Below are positions 42,924-53,015 of a DNA stretch of 64,000 nucleotides, in pieces (position 1 is the first letter of the stretch; every line of letters starts with the position of its first letter). This DNA is from Wenzhouxiangellaceae bacterium. GTDB taxonomy: Bacteria; Pseudomonadota; Gammaproteobacteria; Xanthomonadales; Wenzhouxiangellaceae. The notes under the pieces are model-generated. The model was not told the DNA's origin. It searched no databases and worked only from the letters and a program-made list of their open reading frames with translations. The stretch spans positions 1 through 64,000 of the forward strand of contig JANQPN010000033.1 in the NCBI GenBank assembly GCA_028289455.1. The letters are read 5' to 3'. Both the position numbers and the translations under genes were made by a program.

Positions 42924-43661
42924 TCAACTGTCAGCCCGTTGATACTCCTCGGGCGGCTGAAACAGTTGCATATCCGGAACATCATTATCTCCGGTTAAAC
43001 TGACCATCTGGTAGCGAAATGAACCGTTGCCGTATACCGCCCACTCAGGCACGCTCAAATTTCCGTATCGCTGCATTGGACCGAAAATGTAGCGGTATTG
43101 AGTAGTGGCCCACATGATCGGCTCTGCAGCAGCATTGACCACTATCCAGCCATAGCGATTCCCGTCAGGTCCATAAAAATCCATTTGCCGGCCACCGGGG
43201 ATTTCACTTTCACCCAGACGAATTTCATACACTGACTCGTCCATGGCTACCGCCCGGGCAATTCGGTAAATATTGTACGGCGCCCGTTCCATGGCGGCAT
43301 TCAGCGATGTTTCACTGCCATAGCTGAAACTGCCGTTGGTCAACGACCAGTAATTATGCTCCGGGCTGTAGGCTCTGATCCGGTGGTAGATTTCACTTTT
43401 CATTTTTACCCATGATCTGGGCCCGGTCAGATCCAGAATTTCATCTTCGAGGTATGAGTCAACTCGATTGGACGGATACCACCGGTGTACGAAATGCAGG
43501 CTTTTCAGCTGCGACCAGATTTCCTTTCCGCCCATGGCTTCCACCATGGACTGCGCCAGCTCAACAGCTTCCGGATCACCGCTTAAGCCACTGGCCTGTG
43601 TGTCGGTTTGCGCTGATGCCGCCGCTGCCAGCAGCAATGCCAGCACTATAATTTTTTTCAT
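42924..43661 (-). CDS. Secreted protein, unknown (lipoprotein-sorting-like fold possible)
   Basis: 245 residues with signal peptide (to AAASAQ). Pattern ELAQSMVEAMGGKEIWSQLKSLHFVHRWYP...LDLTGPRSWVKMKSEIYHRIRAYSPEHNYWSLTNGSFSYGS resembles the LolA/LolB-like secreted families that begin 'A...vea.GG...w..lksl.'. No catalytic motif seen. Function unknown. Convergent with the S41 gene; 210 bp without genes follow upstream. Confidence 0.65.
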   Translation of the reverse strand: MKKIIVLALLLAAAASAQTDTQASGLSGDPEAVELAQSMVEAMGGKEIWSQLKSLHFVHRWYPSNRVDSYLEDEILDLTGPRSWVKMKSEIYHRIRAYSPEHNYWSLTNGSFSYGSETSLNAAMERAPYNIYRIARAVAMDESVYEIRLGESEIPGGRQMDFYGPDGNRYGWIVVNAAAEPIMWATTQYRYIFGPMQRYGNLSVPEWAVYGNGSFRYQMVSLTGDNDVPDMQLFQPPEEYQRADS

Positions 43662-43809
43662 TGCCTCTGCTCCCGTCGATCACTTACATCGGAAAGTTTC
43701 GGCGGTTCCAGGGACAGTTTAACCACAAGCAAAGGATCGGTTGGCCCACTTGAGACAACCCTACAGATTTTAGGGATGATGATGCGCGACGGCGCTTAAC
43801 CTGCCGCGC

Positions 43810-43839
43810 TGACCGCTGGTTAGCTGGAACCAGCGGTCA
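43810..43839. terminator. Perfect 12-bp inverted repeat downstream of the molybdoenzyme genes
   Basis: TGACCGCTGGTT, loop AGCTGG, then the exact complement. It lies 33 bases past the stop of the large subunit; no T tract. Probable transcript end or mRNA-stabilising hairpin. Confidence 0.5.
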
Positions 43840-43871
43840 TATTGGCCTAGCCTAGCCTGGTCTGCTCATGC

Positions 43872-46118
43872 TCAGCTAAGTGATAACCGCAGTGGAACCG
43901 GCAACTCCCGGATTCGCTGCCCGGTGGCTTCATACAAAGCATTACACAGGGCCGGAGCAAACGGCGGTGTTGATGGCTCACCGACACCGGCTGGCGCTGC
44001 ATCGCTTTCCACAATATGCACATCGATACTGCCAGGCGCCTGATTGATCCGGGTAACCAGATAATCATTGAAGTTACCCTGATCAATAACACCATCGGTA
44101 GCAGTAATCTGCCCGATGGCACAGCTTAATCCGTAAATACTGCCGCCCTCGCATTGTGCTTTGACGTGGTCGGTATTGACCACGGTGCCGGCATCAATGG
44201 CTACGTACACTTCCGGGATACGCCAACTGCCACGCTCATCAACTTCCACTTCGACCACCGTCGCCACATAAGTCAGGAAAGAACGGTGTACCGCTATACC
44301 CAGTTTTCGGCCCTGGGCGCGTTTGGCATCCCAGCCGGCACGCTCCGCCACTATCCGAACCACATTGGCCAGCCGACCGGTATCGATCGGGTATGTTCTC
44401 AGTGAGTCGCCATAATTATCGTATTCCACACCGGCCCCGGGCAGATCGATATGCCGCGGCGCACCGATCAGTTCCAGCAGGTAATCTTTGGGGTCGCGCT
44501 TGGCGGCAACCGCCAGCTCATGAGCAAACGACTGAACCGCAAATGCATGGTAGACATTGGCAACCGAGCGCAGCCAGCCGATCCGCACATGCGCTTTGGC
44601 CTGGCCTTTCTCCAGCCGCATATTGGGAATATCGAACGGATTGTCGGCAAACCCCAGGCGCAGTTCACCGGCACTGGGATAGGTCTGGCTGGCATCAAAC
44701 GTTGAGGAAATGGTCGGGAATACCGTGCGGTGCAGCCACGCCACCGTTTTACCGTCGGCATCCAGTCCAGCCTCAACCCGCTGTGCGCTGACACTGTGGA
44801 AATATCCGAACCGGATATCATCTTCCCGTGTCCACAGAACCTTAACCGGTTTCCCGGACTGTTTGGCCAGCAGTGCCGCTTCGACGGAGAAATCCGGCTT
44901 GGACTTACGCCCGAATGCGCCGCCCAGCATGGTGACATTCACCGTTACCTGTGATTCTTCCATACCCAGTGCCCGGGCGACTTCGCGCCGGGTTGACTGT
45001 GGTGTCTGGGTACAGGCCCAGATTTCCGCGCTGTCTGCTGAAACACGTGCCGCCGCCGCCGGCGGCTCCATCGGTGCCTGAGAAAGATGTGGAACAGTAT
45101 ATTCAGCAGTAATCCGCTGGGCAGCATTTTCCAGCGCTTCGTCGACATCACCATGCTCACGCGCCACCTCACCTGATTTCCGCGAGGTAGCCAGCATCTG
45201 CTGCATATAGTCATCAGAGTTATAGCGGGCGTTGCTGCCGTTTCGCCACTCAATCTCCAGGGCATCACGGCCTTTGATTGCCGCCCAGCTGTTGCCGGCC
45301 AGCACCGCCACGCCACCCAGCGCCTTAAACAGGGCCGGGGCTTCCAGCGCCGGCATTCTGATCACGTCGGTTACCCCGGCGACTGCCCGGGCAGCCTCAT
45401 CGTTAAGCCGTCTGACAGTTCCAAACAGCACCGGCGGACGGGCGATCACGGCAACCTGCATATCCGGCAATTGAACATCAAATCCGTAGACGGCTTTTCC
45501 ATGCACCACATTGTCGATATCAACACTTTGCACGGCCTTACCGATGTATCGCCATTGATCGCGGGTCTTCAGTGGAATGCCTTCGGGGTCCGGAAGGGTT
45601 TGCGAAGCGGCGGTCTGAGCCAGTTCTCCATAACCCATGCTGCGTCCGGACGGCTGGTGTGTCACCACATGATTGATTGCTTCACACTGATCAACTGGTA
45701 CACCCCAGGTATGCGCGGCCGCCTGTCGCAGCAACTGCCTTGCCGCCGCACCGGCCTGGCGCAGGCGGGTCAGATTACGGCGCACACTACGTGATCCGTC
45801 GGTGTTCTGATCACCGTAAACCGGATCACCGGTTGCCTGCTTGATGACCACTTTGTCCCAATCCGCTTCCAGCTCATCAGCGATTATCTGGGCAATACTG
45901 GTGCGAATCTGCTGGCCCATTTCCGAGCGGTGACAGGTAACGGTGACGGTTCCATCCGAATCGATTGCGACAAACAGATTCGGCATGAAGCCCTCACCTT
46001 CGTCTGCCTGCGCCATCAGCTGGGCAGCCGGCAACAGATTAAGGGTCAGCAGCAGACCGGAGGTTTGTGCACTGGCGGTTAGAAAACGCCGCCGGCTGGG
46101 ATTGAAAGGAGCGCTCAT
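43872..46118 (-). CDS. iorB: Molybdopterin-binding aldehyde/isoquinoline oxidoreductase large subunit (IorB-like)
   Basis: 748 residues. Tat signal SRRRFLTAS at the N-terminus, unlike cytosolic xanthine dehydrogenases. Motifs of the xanthine dehydrogenase family large subunit lacking [70 protein letters not shown]-type [21 protein letters not shown] and C-terminal [24 protein letters not shown] with the catalytic Glu. Periplasmic hydroxylase or aldehyde oxidase, substrate unknown. ATGA overlap with the 2Fe-2S subunit gene. Confidence 0.9.
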   Translation of the reverse strand: MSAPFNPSRRRFLTASAQTSGLLLTLNLLPAAQLMAQADEGEGFMPNLFVAIDSDGTVTVTCHRSEMGQQIRTSIAQIIADELEADWDKVVIKQATGDPVYGDQNTDGSRSVRRNLTRLRQAGAAARQLLRQAAAHTWGVPVDQCEAINHVVTHQPSGRSMGYGELAQTAASQTLPDPEGIPLKTRDQWRYIGKAVQSVDIDNVVHGKAVYGFDVQLPDMQVAVIARPPVLFGTVRRLNDEAARAVAGVTDVIRMPALEAPALFKALGGVAVLAGNSWAAIKGRDALEIEWRNGSNARYNSDDYMQQMLATSRKSGEVAREHGDVDEALENAAQRITAEYTVPHLSQAPMEPPAAAARVSADSAEIWACTQTPQSTRREVARALGMEESQVTVNVTMLGGAFGRKSKPDFSVEAALLAKQSGKPVKVLWTREDDIRFGYFHSVSAQRVEAGLDADGKTVAWLHRTVFPTISSTFDASQTYPSAGELRLGFADNPFDIPNMRLEKGQAKAHVRIGWLRSVANVYHAFAVQSFAHELAVAAKRDPKDYLLELIGAPRHIDLPGAGVEYDNYGDSLRTYPIDTGRLANVVRIVAERAGWDAKRAQGRKLGIAVHRSFLTYVATVVEVEVDERGSWRIPEVYVAIDAGTVVNTDHVKAQCEGGSIYGLSCAIGQITATDGVIDQGNFNDYLVTRINQAPGSIDVHIVESDAAPAGVGEPSTPPFAPALCNALYEATGQRIRELPVPLRLSLS

Positions 46119-46567
46119 GCCAGATCCTCCGCGGCTGTTTTAATCGCAGCGCGAATCCGGGTATAGGTGCCGCAGCGGCAGATATTTCCGGTCATGGCTG
46201 TTTCAATTTCACTGTCTGACGGGTTCGGGTTCTGCGACAGAAATGATGCCGCCTGCATGATCTGCCCGCTCTGACAATAGCCGCACTGAGGAACATTATG
46301 GGTTTTCCAGGCTTTTTGCAGTGCATGTTCTCCCTCACTGCCCAAACCTTCGATGGTGGTAATGGATTTATCTGCGGCCACGCTCATCGGGGTCACGCAG
46401 GAACGGATCGCCTGACCGTCAAGATGCACTGTACAGGCACCGCACAGCGCCATACCGCAGCCGAATTTGGTACCGGTCATACCCAGCTCGTCCCTGACGA
46501 ACCATAAAATCGGCATTTGTGGATCGCCGCTGTAGTCGATCACTTTGCCATTAACGGTAACTTTCAT
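46115..46567 (-). CDS. iorA: 2Fe-2S subunit of the molybdoenzyme (IorA-like)
   Basis: 150 residues with two 2Fe-2S clusters: plant-ferredoxin type [16 protein letters not shown] and the helical domain [12 protein letters not shown]...[16 protein letters not shown]. It passes electrons from the Mo site to an acceptor, probably a cytochrome c for this class. No signal peptide, so it would be exported with IorB by hitchhiking. 84 bases after the Moco operon. Confidence 0.93.
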   Translation of the reverse strand: MKVTVNGKVIDYSGDPQMPILWFVRDELGMTGTKFGCGMALCGACTVHLDGQAIRSCVTPMSVAADKSITTIEGLGSEGEHALQKAWKTHNVPQCGYCQSGQIMQAASFLSQNPNPSDSEIETAMTGNICRCGTYTRIRAAIKTAAEDLA

Positions 46568-46650
46568 TGCTCATTCTCCTATGGCTGACAGGCGCTCCTG
46601 CATGCATGCATCGCCTGATCTGGCTGTTTGACGCTGAACTGATTGTCCGT

Positions 46651-47253
46651 TCAGTTCGCTGTCTGTTCGAAACGCCGCAAATCGATCAGATCCTGCGGTG
46701 TATTCAGATTGATTTCCGCTTCCGGTATCGGCACACTGGTCAGCGCCTGACCGGTCAACAGGGGTTTTGCACCGTTTCCCTGCAATTCACTCAGTCTAGC
46801 AAAATAGCGGGACGGAAATATTACCGGCGGACCATGGGTCCCGGCGAAACCGGCTGCGGTTATTTGTTCAGGTTCACTATGCCACCGGCCTGCCAGTGAC
46901 TCAATATGATTTGCGTTAAGCCGGTACTGGTCCACCAGCAATAACAACACGCCATCGGGCTTTCCGTTCAACTGTTGAACACCGCAGGCAATCGATGCCC
47001 CCAGGCCGGCAGACGGGTTTTGGTTAACCACCACATCCACTGGTAAATCGTGTATCAGTTTCTGCTGCTCCCGATGTTGTGTTCCCAGCACCACGATAAC
47101 CTGGCCGGCAACCGGCAGCGCCAGTTGTGCTGCACGCCGCAGCAAAGCTGTGCCATGTAACTTAACCTGTTGCTTGGGTTGCCCCAGTCTTACCGAATTA
47201 CCGGCTGCCAGTACAACAGCCGCCAGCCGGTTGGATGGCTTACTCAGCGTCAC
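46651..47253 (-). CDS. mocA: MobA-like nucleotidyltransferase (MocA family)
   Basis: About 200 residues from a GTG with GGTGG nine bases upstream (an ATG 8 codons earlier is also possible). NTP transferase motif RLAAVVLAAGNSVRLGQPKQQVKLHGTALLRRAAQ and VLLLLVDQYRLNANHI (metal Asp). MocA makes the cytosine-dinucleotide cofactor used by xanthine-oxidase-family enzymes such as IorAB, so it fits the adjacent molybdoenzyme. Overlaps xdhC. Confidence 0.8.
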   Translation of the reverse strand: MTLSKPSNRLAAVVLAAGNSVRLGQPKQQVKLHGTALLRRAAQLALPVAGQVIVVLGTQHREQQKLIHDLPVDVVVNQNPSAGLGASIACGVQQLNGKPDGVLLLLVDQYRLNANHIESLAGRWHSEPEQITAAGFAGTHGPPVIFPSRYFARLSELQGNGAKPLLTGQALTSVPIPEAEINLNTPQDLIDLRRFEQTAN

Positions 47254-48262
47254 GCAAACAGCCACCGCTGCCGGCATTCAATGCTGCATGGGCTTCGGCC
47301 AGAATCGATAAGGCAATGGTTTCCGGCAGATCGGCACCGATATCCAGACCGGCCGGACCATAAAACCGCTGATCGTTTTCCAGGCCGGTTTCGCTCAGCA
47401 ACTGCTCACGCCTGGCCGGCGGGCCGAGCAGGGCAATGTAGCGGACTTTTGAATCACCCAGCTGCTGTACATATTTCAAATCGCTGGGCAGGTGGTGGCT
47501 CATTATCACTGCCGCATCAAATGCGGTTCCGGCTATTTCAGCGAGCATTGCTGCGGGTGAGCAAATAACCTTTTCCGCTTGCGGAAAGTGTTCTTCAAGC
47601 GCATACGCCGGCCGGTGATCATATACCGTTACCCGCCAGTCACAGGCGCTGGCCAGTTTTACCAGCGGAGCCACATCAGGCCCTGCACCGCAAATCAGCA
47701 GGCGTGATGCAGGCCGTACAGGGACAGCCAGCAGGCGGGCATCTCCCGCAGTCAGTTCGGTTGGTTTGTCTACCGGCAACTGTTCAGCTGTTACCGGCAG
47801 CATCCGGTCATCATCCTGTACCAGCCAGTGACGACCCAGCGGCAGATCAGAACCGGCCTCGATAACTTTCAGCAATAAGCACTCATCACCAGCCTGCCAA
47901 TAGGGCTCAATGGAAGCCAGACCACCAAAAGCATTGTCCGCATCAGCCCGTTCCAGCAGCAGCTGCACCAGCCCTTGACAACCCAGTCCAAGCCCCCACA
48001 GGGCATCATCATCACCACGCAGATCATAGGTAACCACGGTGGGCTCACCGGTTTCCCAAACTGGCCGGGCCTGCGCCATCAGATCTGCTTCCAGGCAGCC
48101 GCCGCTGACCAGGCCATACATCTGACCTGCCTGATCCAGCAACATCATCGAACCCGGTTTGCGGTAAGTAGAGCCCAGTGTGTGGATAACACTGACCAGA
48201 ATAAATGGCTGATCCGGATCAGCGGCGATGCGGTTGAGCAGTGGTGTCAGACCAAGATTCAA
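47240..48262 (-). CDS. xdhC: XdhC-family molybdoenzyme maturation protein
   Basis: 340 residues: N-terminal XdhC_CoxI domain (ILVSVIHTLGSTYRKPGSMMLLDQAGQMYGLVSGGCLEADLM with catalytic-region Cys) and C-terminal Rossmann domain (RLLICGAGPDVAPLVKLASACDWRVTVYDHRPAYA, PPARREQL). XdhC-type proteins bind the Mo cofactor, promote its terminal sulfuration and insert it in xanthine-oxidase-family enzymes. ATGA overlap with moaE. Confidence 0.9.
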   Translation of the reverse strand: MNLGLTPLLNRIAADPDQPFILVSVIHTLGSTYRKPGSMMLLDQAGQMYGLVSGGCLEADLMAQARPVWETGEPTVVTYDLRGDDDALWGLGLGCQGLVQLLLERADADNAFGGLASIEPYWQAGDECLLLKVIEAGSDLPLGRHWLVQDDDRMLPVTAEQLPVDKPTELTAGDARLLAVPVRPASRLLICGAGPDVAPLVKLASACDWRVTVYDHRPAYALEEHFPQAEKVICSPAAMLAEIAGTAFDAAVIMSHHLPSDLKYVQQLGDSKVRYIALLGPPARREQLLSETGLENDQRFYGPAGLDIGADLPETIALSILAEAHAALNAGSGGCLRDAE

Positions 48263-48720
48263 TTGGCACTACCATGATGATGGTGAGGATGGCCGGGATG
48301 TGCGCAGCGCTCACAGTTGACCCATCCGGAATCACCATTCTCGTAATATTCTTTTTTCCAGATCGGCAGGCGCTGTTTGACCTCATCGATAATGTACCGG
48401 CAGGCATCAAAGGCTTCTGCCCGGTGGGCAGAACTGACCGCGACCCATACCGCGCAATCACCGATATCCAGCCCGCCGGCACGGTGCACGCCAAACGCCT
48501 GCCGGATGCCAAACCGTTGCTTGGCTTCCTGCAGAACCTGTTCACCTTCCTTAATGGCCAGCGGCTCATACACTTCATATTCCAGCCGCAACACGCGGTG
48601 GCCTTCATTGTGGTCGCGCACCCAGCCCTCGAAAGTAACAAACCCGCCACAATGCGGATCGGTTAACTCAGTAATGTAGTGCGCCGGAATCACCGGCTCA
48701 TGGCTGATCAGAAAACGCAT
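48259..48720 (-). CDS. moaE: Molybdopterin synthase catalytic subunit
   Basis: 153 residues from ATG at 48718-48720, one base after moaD. MoaE motifs GGFVTFEGWVRDHNEGHRVLRLEYEVYEPLA, HRAGGLDIGDCAVWVAVSSAHRAEAFDACRYIIDEVKQRLPIWKKEYYENGDSGWV, with the active-site Lys pair in IWKKE. The C-terminus adds a CERCAHPGHPHHHHG metal-binding-like tail not usual in MoaE. Confidence 0.95.
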   Translation of the reverse strand: MRFLISHEPVIPAHYITELTDPHCGGFVTFEGWVRDHNEGHRVLRLEYEVYEPLAIKEGEQVLQEAKQRFGIRQAFGVHRAGGLDIGDCAVWVAVSSAHRAEAFDACRYIIDEVKQRLPIWKKEYYENGDSGWVNCERCAHPGHPHHHHGSAN

Positions 48721-48721
48721 A

Positions 48722-48964
48722 TCAGCCACCTGCCACCGGTGGAAAAAACAACACCCGGTCACCGTCTGCCAACGCAGCTGTCCAGTCGACCAGCTCATCG
48801 TTGATGGCCACTTTCATATTGTTCAGTGACTCCAGGCCGGTATGCCTGGCCTGCAGTTCTGTAAATAATTCCTGTGGGTTGGCGGCATCCGAGCTGATCT
48901 GTTCAGCCGCCGTGCCGACCCTTTCCCGGAACAATGCGAAATATTCAATCTTCAGCTGTTTCAT
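48722..48964 (-). CDS. moaD: Molybdopterin synthase sulfur carrier subunit
   Basis: 80 residues from ATG at 48962-48964 (overlap with the mobA stop). Ubiquitin-like: IEYFALFRERVGTAAEQISSD, ELFTELQARHTGLESLNNMKVAINDELVDWTAALADGDRVLFFPPVAGG, ending in the required Gly-Gly, which MoeB adenylates. Confidence 0.94.
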   Translation of the reverse strand: MKQLKIEYFALFRERVGTAAEQISSDAANPQELFTELQARHTGLESLNNMKVAINDELVDWTAALADGDRVLFFPPVAGG

Positions 48965-49536
48965 TGGGCCATTCCTGCTGCCTGTGCCCATTGTTCAGGC
49001 GTGTTGGCGTTGTCTAATGCGTGGCTATTGGATTGCGTGAGTAATCGGGTATTCATATTGATTAGCATCTTGCGCGGGCAGCGGATATCCGCCTGCAGAA
49101 ACTCCTTTATCCGGCCAGTACTTTGCGGTTCATAAATGGCACACAAGGGTTCCGGCAGATCAACACTGCTGCTGCGGTAAGCAGTGGCATCGCTGTCCAT
49201 ATCGCGCTGCCTGATCAGCTCGGCAAGCGTTTGGCTGTCCAGCAGCGGTAGATCACAGGCCACCACCAGCCAGGCAGCTTCGGGATGCTGCTGCTGTGCC
49301 GAAGCAATGCCGTCGGCCGGGCCGAGCCCGCCATATTGATCGGCAATTTGCGCATAGCCGCTGCGCAGTCCGGAGGCTTCCGGTGTCCTTACCGACACGA
49401 AGGTTTTGTCGCATACTTCACTGACCAGCTGATAAGTGCGTTCCAGCAATGATTGCCCGGCCAGCTGCAGACCGGCCTTATCCTGACCCATTCGCCGGCT
49501 TTGGCCACCGGCCAGCACCAGACCATATAACGGCAT
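48961..49536 (-). CDS. mobA: Molybdenum cofactor guanylyltransferase
   Basis: 191 residues; GT-A nucleotidyltransferase with GLVLAGGQSRRMGQDKAGLQLAGQSLLERTYQL, DQYGGLGPADGIASA and VVACDLPLLDSQTL; the LPEPLCAIYEPQS motif is typical of MobA. It adds GMP to molybdopterin for the DMSO-reductase family. The presence of both mobA and mocA means both cofactor forms can be made. Confidence 0.92.
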   Translation of the reverse strand: MPLYGLVLAGGQSRRMGQDKAGLQLAGQSLLERTYQLVSEVCDKTFVSVRTPEASGLRSGYAQIADQYGGLGPADGIASAQQQHPEAAWLVVACDLPLLDSQTLAELIRQRDMDSDATAYRSSSVDLPEPLCAIYEPQSTGRIKEFLQADIRCPRKMLINMNTRLLTQSNSHALDNANTPEQWAQAAGMAQ

Positions 49537-50033
49537 TATGGATTCCCTCCGGCTGGGGGTTGGCTGGACTCAAAATCTGATTTGCCACCCTGTTTGCTGA
49601 TCAGCCGAACTTCGCTGATGACAATATCGTGCGACAACGCCTTGAGCATGTCATACACGGTCAGTGCCGCAACACTTGCGCCGGTCAGTGCTTCCATTTC
49701 CACACCGGTTTTATGTTGTACCGCGACGATGCAGTCGATGACCAAATGACCGTTGTCCTGCAACTCAATCCGAATATCACAGCGGTCAATCGGCAATGGA
49801 TGACAAAACGGTATCAGCTCCGCCGTGCGCTTGACCGCCATGGTGCCGGCAATCACGGCTGTATGCGCTACCGAACCTTTGCGGGTCATTAGATCATTAC
49901 CGGTAAACTCGGCAGCTACTTCCGGCGGCAGTAGCACTGATGCACGCGCATGTGCCTGCCGTGAAGAGGCCTGCTTGTCGGTTATATCGACCATTTTCGG
50001 CCGGCCATCAGCATCAATATGCGTAAGACTCAT
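49536..50033 (-). CDS. moaC: Cyclic pyranopterin monophosphate synthase
   Basis: 165 residues with MoaC motifs: MVDITDKQASSRQAHARASVLLP, DLMTRKGSVAHTAVIAGTMAVKRTAELIPFCHPLPI, KTGVEMEALTGASVAALTVYDMLKALSHDIVI (catalytic Asp and Lys) and LISKQGGKSDF. Overlaps moaA by four bases. Confidence 0.96.
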   Translation of the reverse strand: MSLTHIDADGRPKMVDITDKQASSRQAHARASVLLPPEVAAEFTGNDLMTRKGSVAHTAVIAGTMAVKRTAELIPFCHPLPIDRCDIRIELQDNGHLVIDCIVAVQHKTGVEMEALTGASVAALTVYDMLKALSHDIVISEVRLISKQGGKSDFESSQPPAGGNP

Positions 50034-51067
50034 CCACCCACCTGATACATTTCAACTTTGTCGTCATTATACGTTTCATCCAGCTGTCCGGCCGCCCGCA
50101 GCTCACTGTAGCGATCGGTTCTGGCACGCCACCTCGACGTCAGCATTTCCAGCAGTTCGTCGTCATCTGCACCAGCACGTAACGGCGTTTTCAAATCCAT
50201 ACCGTCTTGTGCAAACAGGCAGGTATACAGCTTGCCATCAGCCGACAATCTGGCGCGGGTGCAGTCCCGGCAGAACGGCTTGCTGACCGAACTGATAAAA
50301 CCTATTTCCCCGGCTCCATCGGTAAAGCGATAACGCTGAGCAACCTCGCCGCGATAATCGGCTGATACCGGCTCAACCGGCCAGCGCTTGTTGATCTGAG
50401 CCAGTATTTCAGCGGAACTGACCACCTGCTCCTGCTGCCACGCATTCAACGTGCCGACATCCATAAATTCGATAAACCGCAGCGTGCAGCCACTGTTGCG
50501 AAAGTGCTCAACCAGCTTCAATACCGACTGATCATTCATACCGCGTTTGATCACAGCATTGATTTTGATTTTCTCAAAACCGGCAGACTGGGCAGCGGCT
50601 ATGCCGTCGAGCACCTGAGCCAGTGAGCCGCGGTTGCCCGAGAGCTGCAGAAATTCTTTCGGGTCCAGGCTGTCCAGGCTGACGGTCACCCGTCGCAGAC
50701 CGGCCTGATACAGGGCCTGGGCATGGCGCGGCAATAAGATGGCGTTGGTCGACATGGCAATGTCTTCAACACCGTCGATGGTCGCCAGCCGCGCGATCAG
50801 GTCAGCCAGATCCTTACGCAGCAGGGGTTCACCACCGGTCAGCCGCAGCTTGCTGGCGCCCAGCTGCGCAAACAGCTTCACCAGTCGCTCGATTTCATCA
50901 AACTGCAGCAGTTTCTCGCGTGAAAAGAACGGATAGCCATCCGGGTACAACTCCGCCGGCATGCAATATGGACAGCGGAAATTACAACGGTCTATTACCG
51001 ACAGGCGCAAATCATGCAATGGCCGGCCCAAGCGGTCCTGCAGTTTTTCTGGCGGCTTGATTACCAT
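50030..51067 (-). CDS. moaA: GTP 3',8-cyclase
   Basis: 345 residues of radical-SAM MoaA. N-terminal cluster C28-x3-C32-x2-C35 (CNFRCPYC), GGEPLLRKDL, and C-terminal cluster CRDCTRARLSADGKLYTCLFAQDG. It ends EMYQVGG, close to the functional GG tail. Its start overlaps the moeA stop. Confidence 0.97.
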   Translation of the reverse strand: MVIKPPEKLQDRLGRPLHDLRLSVIDRCNFRCPYCMPAELYPDGYPFFSREKLLQFDEIERLVKLFAQLGASKLRLTGGEPLLRKDLADLIARLATIDGVEDIAMSTNAILLPRHAQALYQAGLRRVTVSLDSLDPKEFLQLSGNRGSLAQVLDGIAAAQSAGFEKIKINAVIKRGMNDQSVLKLVEHFRNSGCTLRFIEFMDVGTLNAWQQEQVVSSAEILAQINKRWPVEPVSADYRGEVAQRYRFTDGAGEIGFISSVSKPFCRDCTRARLSADGKLYTCLFAQDGMDLKTPLRAGADDDELLEMLTSRWRARTDRYSELRAAGQLDETYNDDKVEMYQVGG

Positions 51068-52248
51068 GGATAAAACGGCACCCTGGTTCCAGCGGGGAAA
51101 TGTTTTTGCTCAAGCGCCAGTTCAACAAACCCGGCGGTGCCCGCCAGTGCGGTAAAGTCGCCTGAGGTGTTGGTTTTTTTCGGGTGTGCGTTGTGCATAT
51201 CTCCTGCCGTTAAATCCACCGGTAAAAAACTGGTCAAAGCCGGTGCAAAATCGACCGCTTCCGCCAGGCTGAGTTCAGTGCTGTAACTGGTCTGCAGAAC
51301 GCCAAGCATTTTCTGCAGGGCAGGCACCACATAGCGGCGCATGCATACCAGAGCCGAAACCGGGTTACCCGGCAAGGCAAACACCGGTTTACCCAGGTTG
51401 CTTAAGCCGAACCACATCGGTTTTCCAGGGCGCTGGCTAACCCGGTGAAAAATAACCTCTACACCCAATTTCCCCAGCACCTCCGGAATGTAATCATAGC
51501 GGCCCATTGATACCCCGCCGGTCAACACCAGACCGTCATCACGCTCCAGGCATTCGCCCAGCAGCTTCAGTTGGGCGGCAGGATCATCCTGTATGTGCCA
51601 GCGCGTGCCGGTTGCCAGTCCGTGTCTTGTCAGCAGGCCCTGCATGGCATAGTCATTTGAGCGCCTGATCTGATGTGGTGCCACCGGCTGGTCCACATCA
51701 ACCAGTTCATCACCGCTGGCGATAATCGCCATGGCCGGCAGTTTTTTGACTGAAACCTGAGCATAACCGGCGGACACCAGAACAGCGAGTTCCGGTGCGC
51801 CAATGGGTGTATCTGCTGCGATCAACCCGCTGCCTGCGTCGTGATCGGACGCTCTTGCATGCACAAACCGGCCGGCTGTCAGCTGTGCGTCTGCATGCAG
51901 GCGGATCATCTCACCGTCTCGGTCAACCCGTTCTACCGGCACCACGCAGTCTGCACCGGCAGGAATGGGCGCTCCGGTCATGATTTCGATGCATTCACCG
52001 GGTTTACCCAGACTACTCTGCGGTTGCCCGGCAGGTGCAATAGCGGCGATCCGATACGACTCACTGCCATCGTCTGCAGCCAGCGCAAAACCATCCATGG
52101 TGGAACGGTCAAACGGCGGCTGGTCGCGTTCCGCCTGCACGGTTTCAGCCAGTACCCGGCCAATGCTGTCCGCCACGGGCACCTGCTCTAAGCCGGCCTG
52201 CGGCATATTTTCCAAGATTAAGTTTTCTGCCTGCTGAACGGTAATCAT
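51061..52248 (-). CDS. moeA: Molybdopterin molybdenumtransferase
   Basis: 395 residues from ATG at 52246-52248, which overlaps the TSUP stop; the longer reading has an unrelated extension. MoeA motifs: VADSIGRVLAETVQAERDQPPFDRSTMDGFAL, IMTGAPIPAGADCVVPVE, ASDHDAG, IIASGDELVD, LTGGVSMGRYDYIPEVL, FHRVSQRPGKPMWFG, FALPGNPVSALV. Inserts molybdate into MPT-AMP. Confidence 0.95.
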   Translation of the reverse strand: MITVQQAENLILENMPQAGLEQVPVADSIGRVLAETVQAERDQPPFDRSTMDGFALAADDGSESYRIAAIAPAGQPQSSLGKPGECIEIMTGAPIPAGADCVVPVERVDRDGEMIRLHADAQLTAGRFVHARASDHDAGSGLIAADTPIGAPELAVLVSAGYAQVSVKKLPAMAIIASGDELVDVDQPVAPHQIRRSNDYAMQGLLTRHGLATGTRWHIQDDPAAQLKLLGECLERDDGLVLTGGVSMGRYDYIPEVLGKLGVEVIFHRVSQRPGKPMWFGLSNLGKPVFALPGNPVSALVCMRRYVVPALQKMLGVLQTSYSTELSLAEAVDFAPALTSFLPVDLTAGDMHNAHPKKTNTSGDFTALAGTAGFVELALEQKHFPAGTRVPFYPW

Positions 52249-53015
52249 CAACTGCTCCACGCCAGTGCGCGCCATAGTAATCGGACCGCCACATACAGTA
52301 CCAGTGCGGCGGTCATCGCTCTTATTAACCGGTCTCTGACAGCGCCTGCCCCGAGGTAACTGCCCAATTGCCCGCCCAGCAATACCGCCACCGGCAATGC
52401 CAGATAAGGCCACAGCTGCTGAGCTGCATCCAGCGACGGCCATTTGCTGAGCTGCCCGATCAGACCCGCGACTGAATTAACCAGAATAAACCCGCTGGCG
52501 CTGGCAGCAATGGTTTTGGCGCGATCCCAGTTCAACAGGTGCATCAACGGCGCAAGAAAAATGCCTCCGCCTATACCGACAATCCCGGCCAGCAGACCCA
52601 GCACTGCACCTGCGGGCAGTCCGACCAGCCAGCGCGTTCTTTGATCTGGTGCAGTACCGATGCCGGCCTGTTTTGAAATCAGCATTAATACACCGCTGAC
52701 CAGCAAGACCACACCCAGCAAACTGACAAACAATCGTTCCGGTACCACCAGGCTGCCGCCCACCAGCGCCATCGGCACTGAGGTTATTACAAAAGGTGCA
52801 AAAGCCGACAAACGCAGATGCCCGGCCCGGGCAAAATGAATAACACCACCGGTTACCACAATGATATTGCAGCTGAGTGCAATCACCGGGATCACCCGAT
52901 AATCAACACCACCGAGCACCAGTAAAGCGTTATAGGTGGAACCGCCGCCAAAGCCGACCATGGCATACAGCAGTGCAGTTACAGCAAACAGTCCTGCCAG
53001 CAGCCAACTATTCAT
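52248..53015 (-). CDS. TSUP (TauE/SafE)-family membrane transporter
   Basis: 255 residues, about eight helices. Typical TSUP halves: GFGGGSTYNALLVLGGVDYRVIPVIALSCNIIVVTGGVIHF and AGIVGIGGGIFLAPLMHLLNWDRAKTIAASASGFILVNSVAGLIGQL. TSUP proteins export or import sulfite, sulfonates or sulfur compounds. Being inside a Moco operon it could import sulfur for molybdopterin or carry the anion, but this is inference; molybdate uptake (modABC) is absent here. Confidence 0.85.
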   Translation of the reverse strand: MNSWLLAGLFAVTALLYAMVGFGGGSTYNALLVLGGVDYRVIPVIALSCNIIVVTGGVIHFARAGHLRLSAFAPFVITSVPMALVGGSLVVPERLFVSLLGVVLLVSGVLMLISKQAGIGTAPDQRTRWLVGLPAGAVLGLLAGIVGIGGGIFLAPLMHLLNWDRAKTIAASASGFILVNSVAGLIGQLSKWPSLDAAQQLWPYLALPVAVLLGGQLGSYLGAGAVRDRLIRAMTAALVLYVAVRLLWRALAWSS

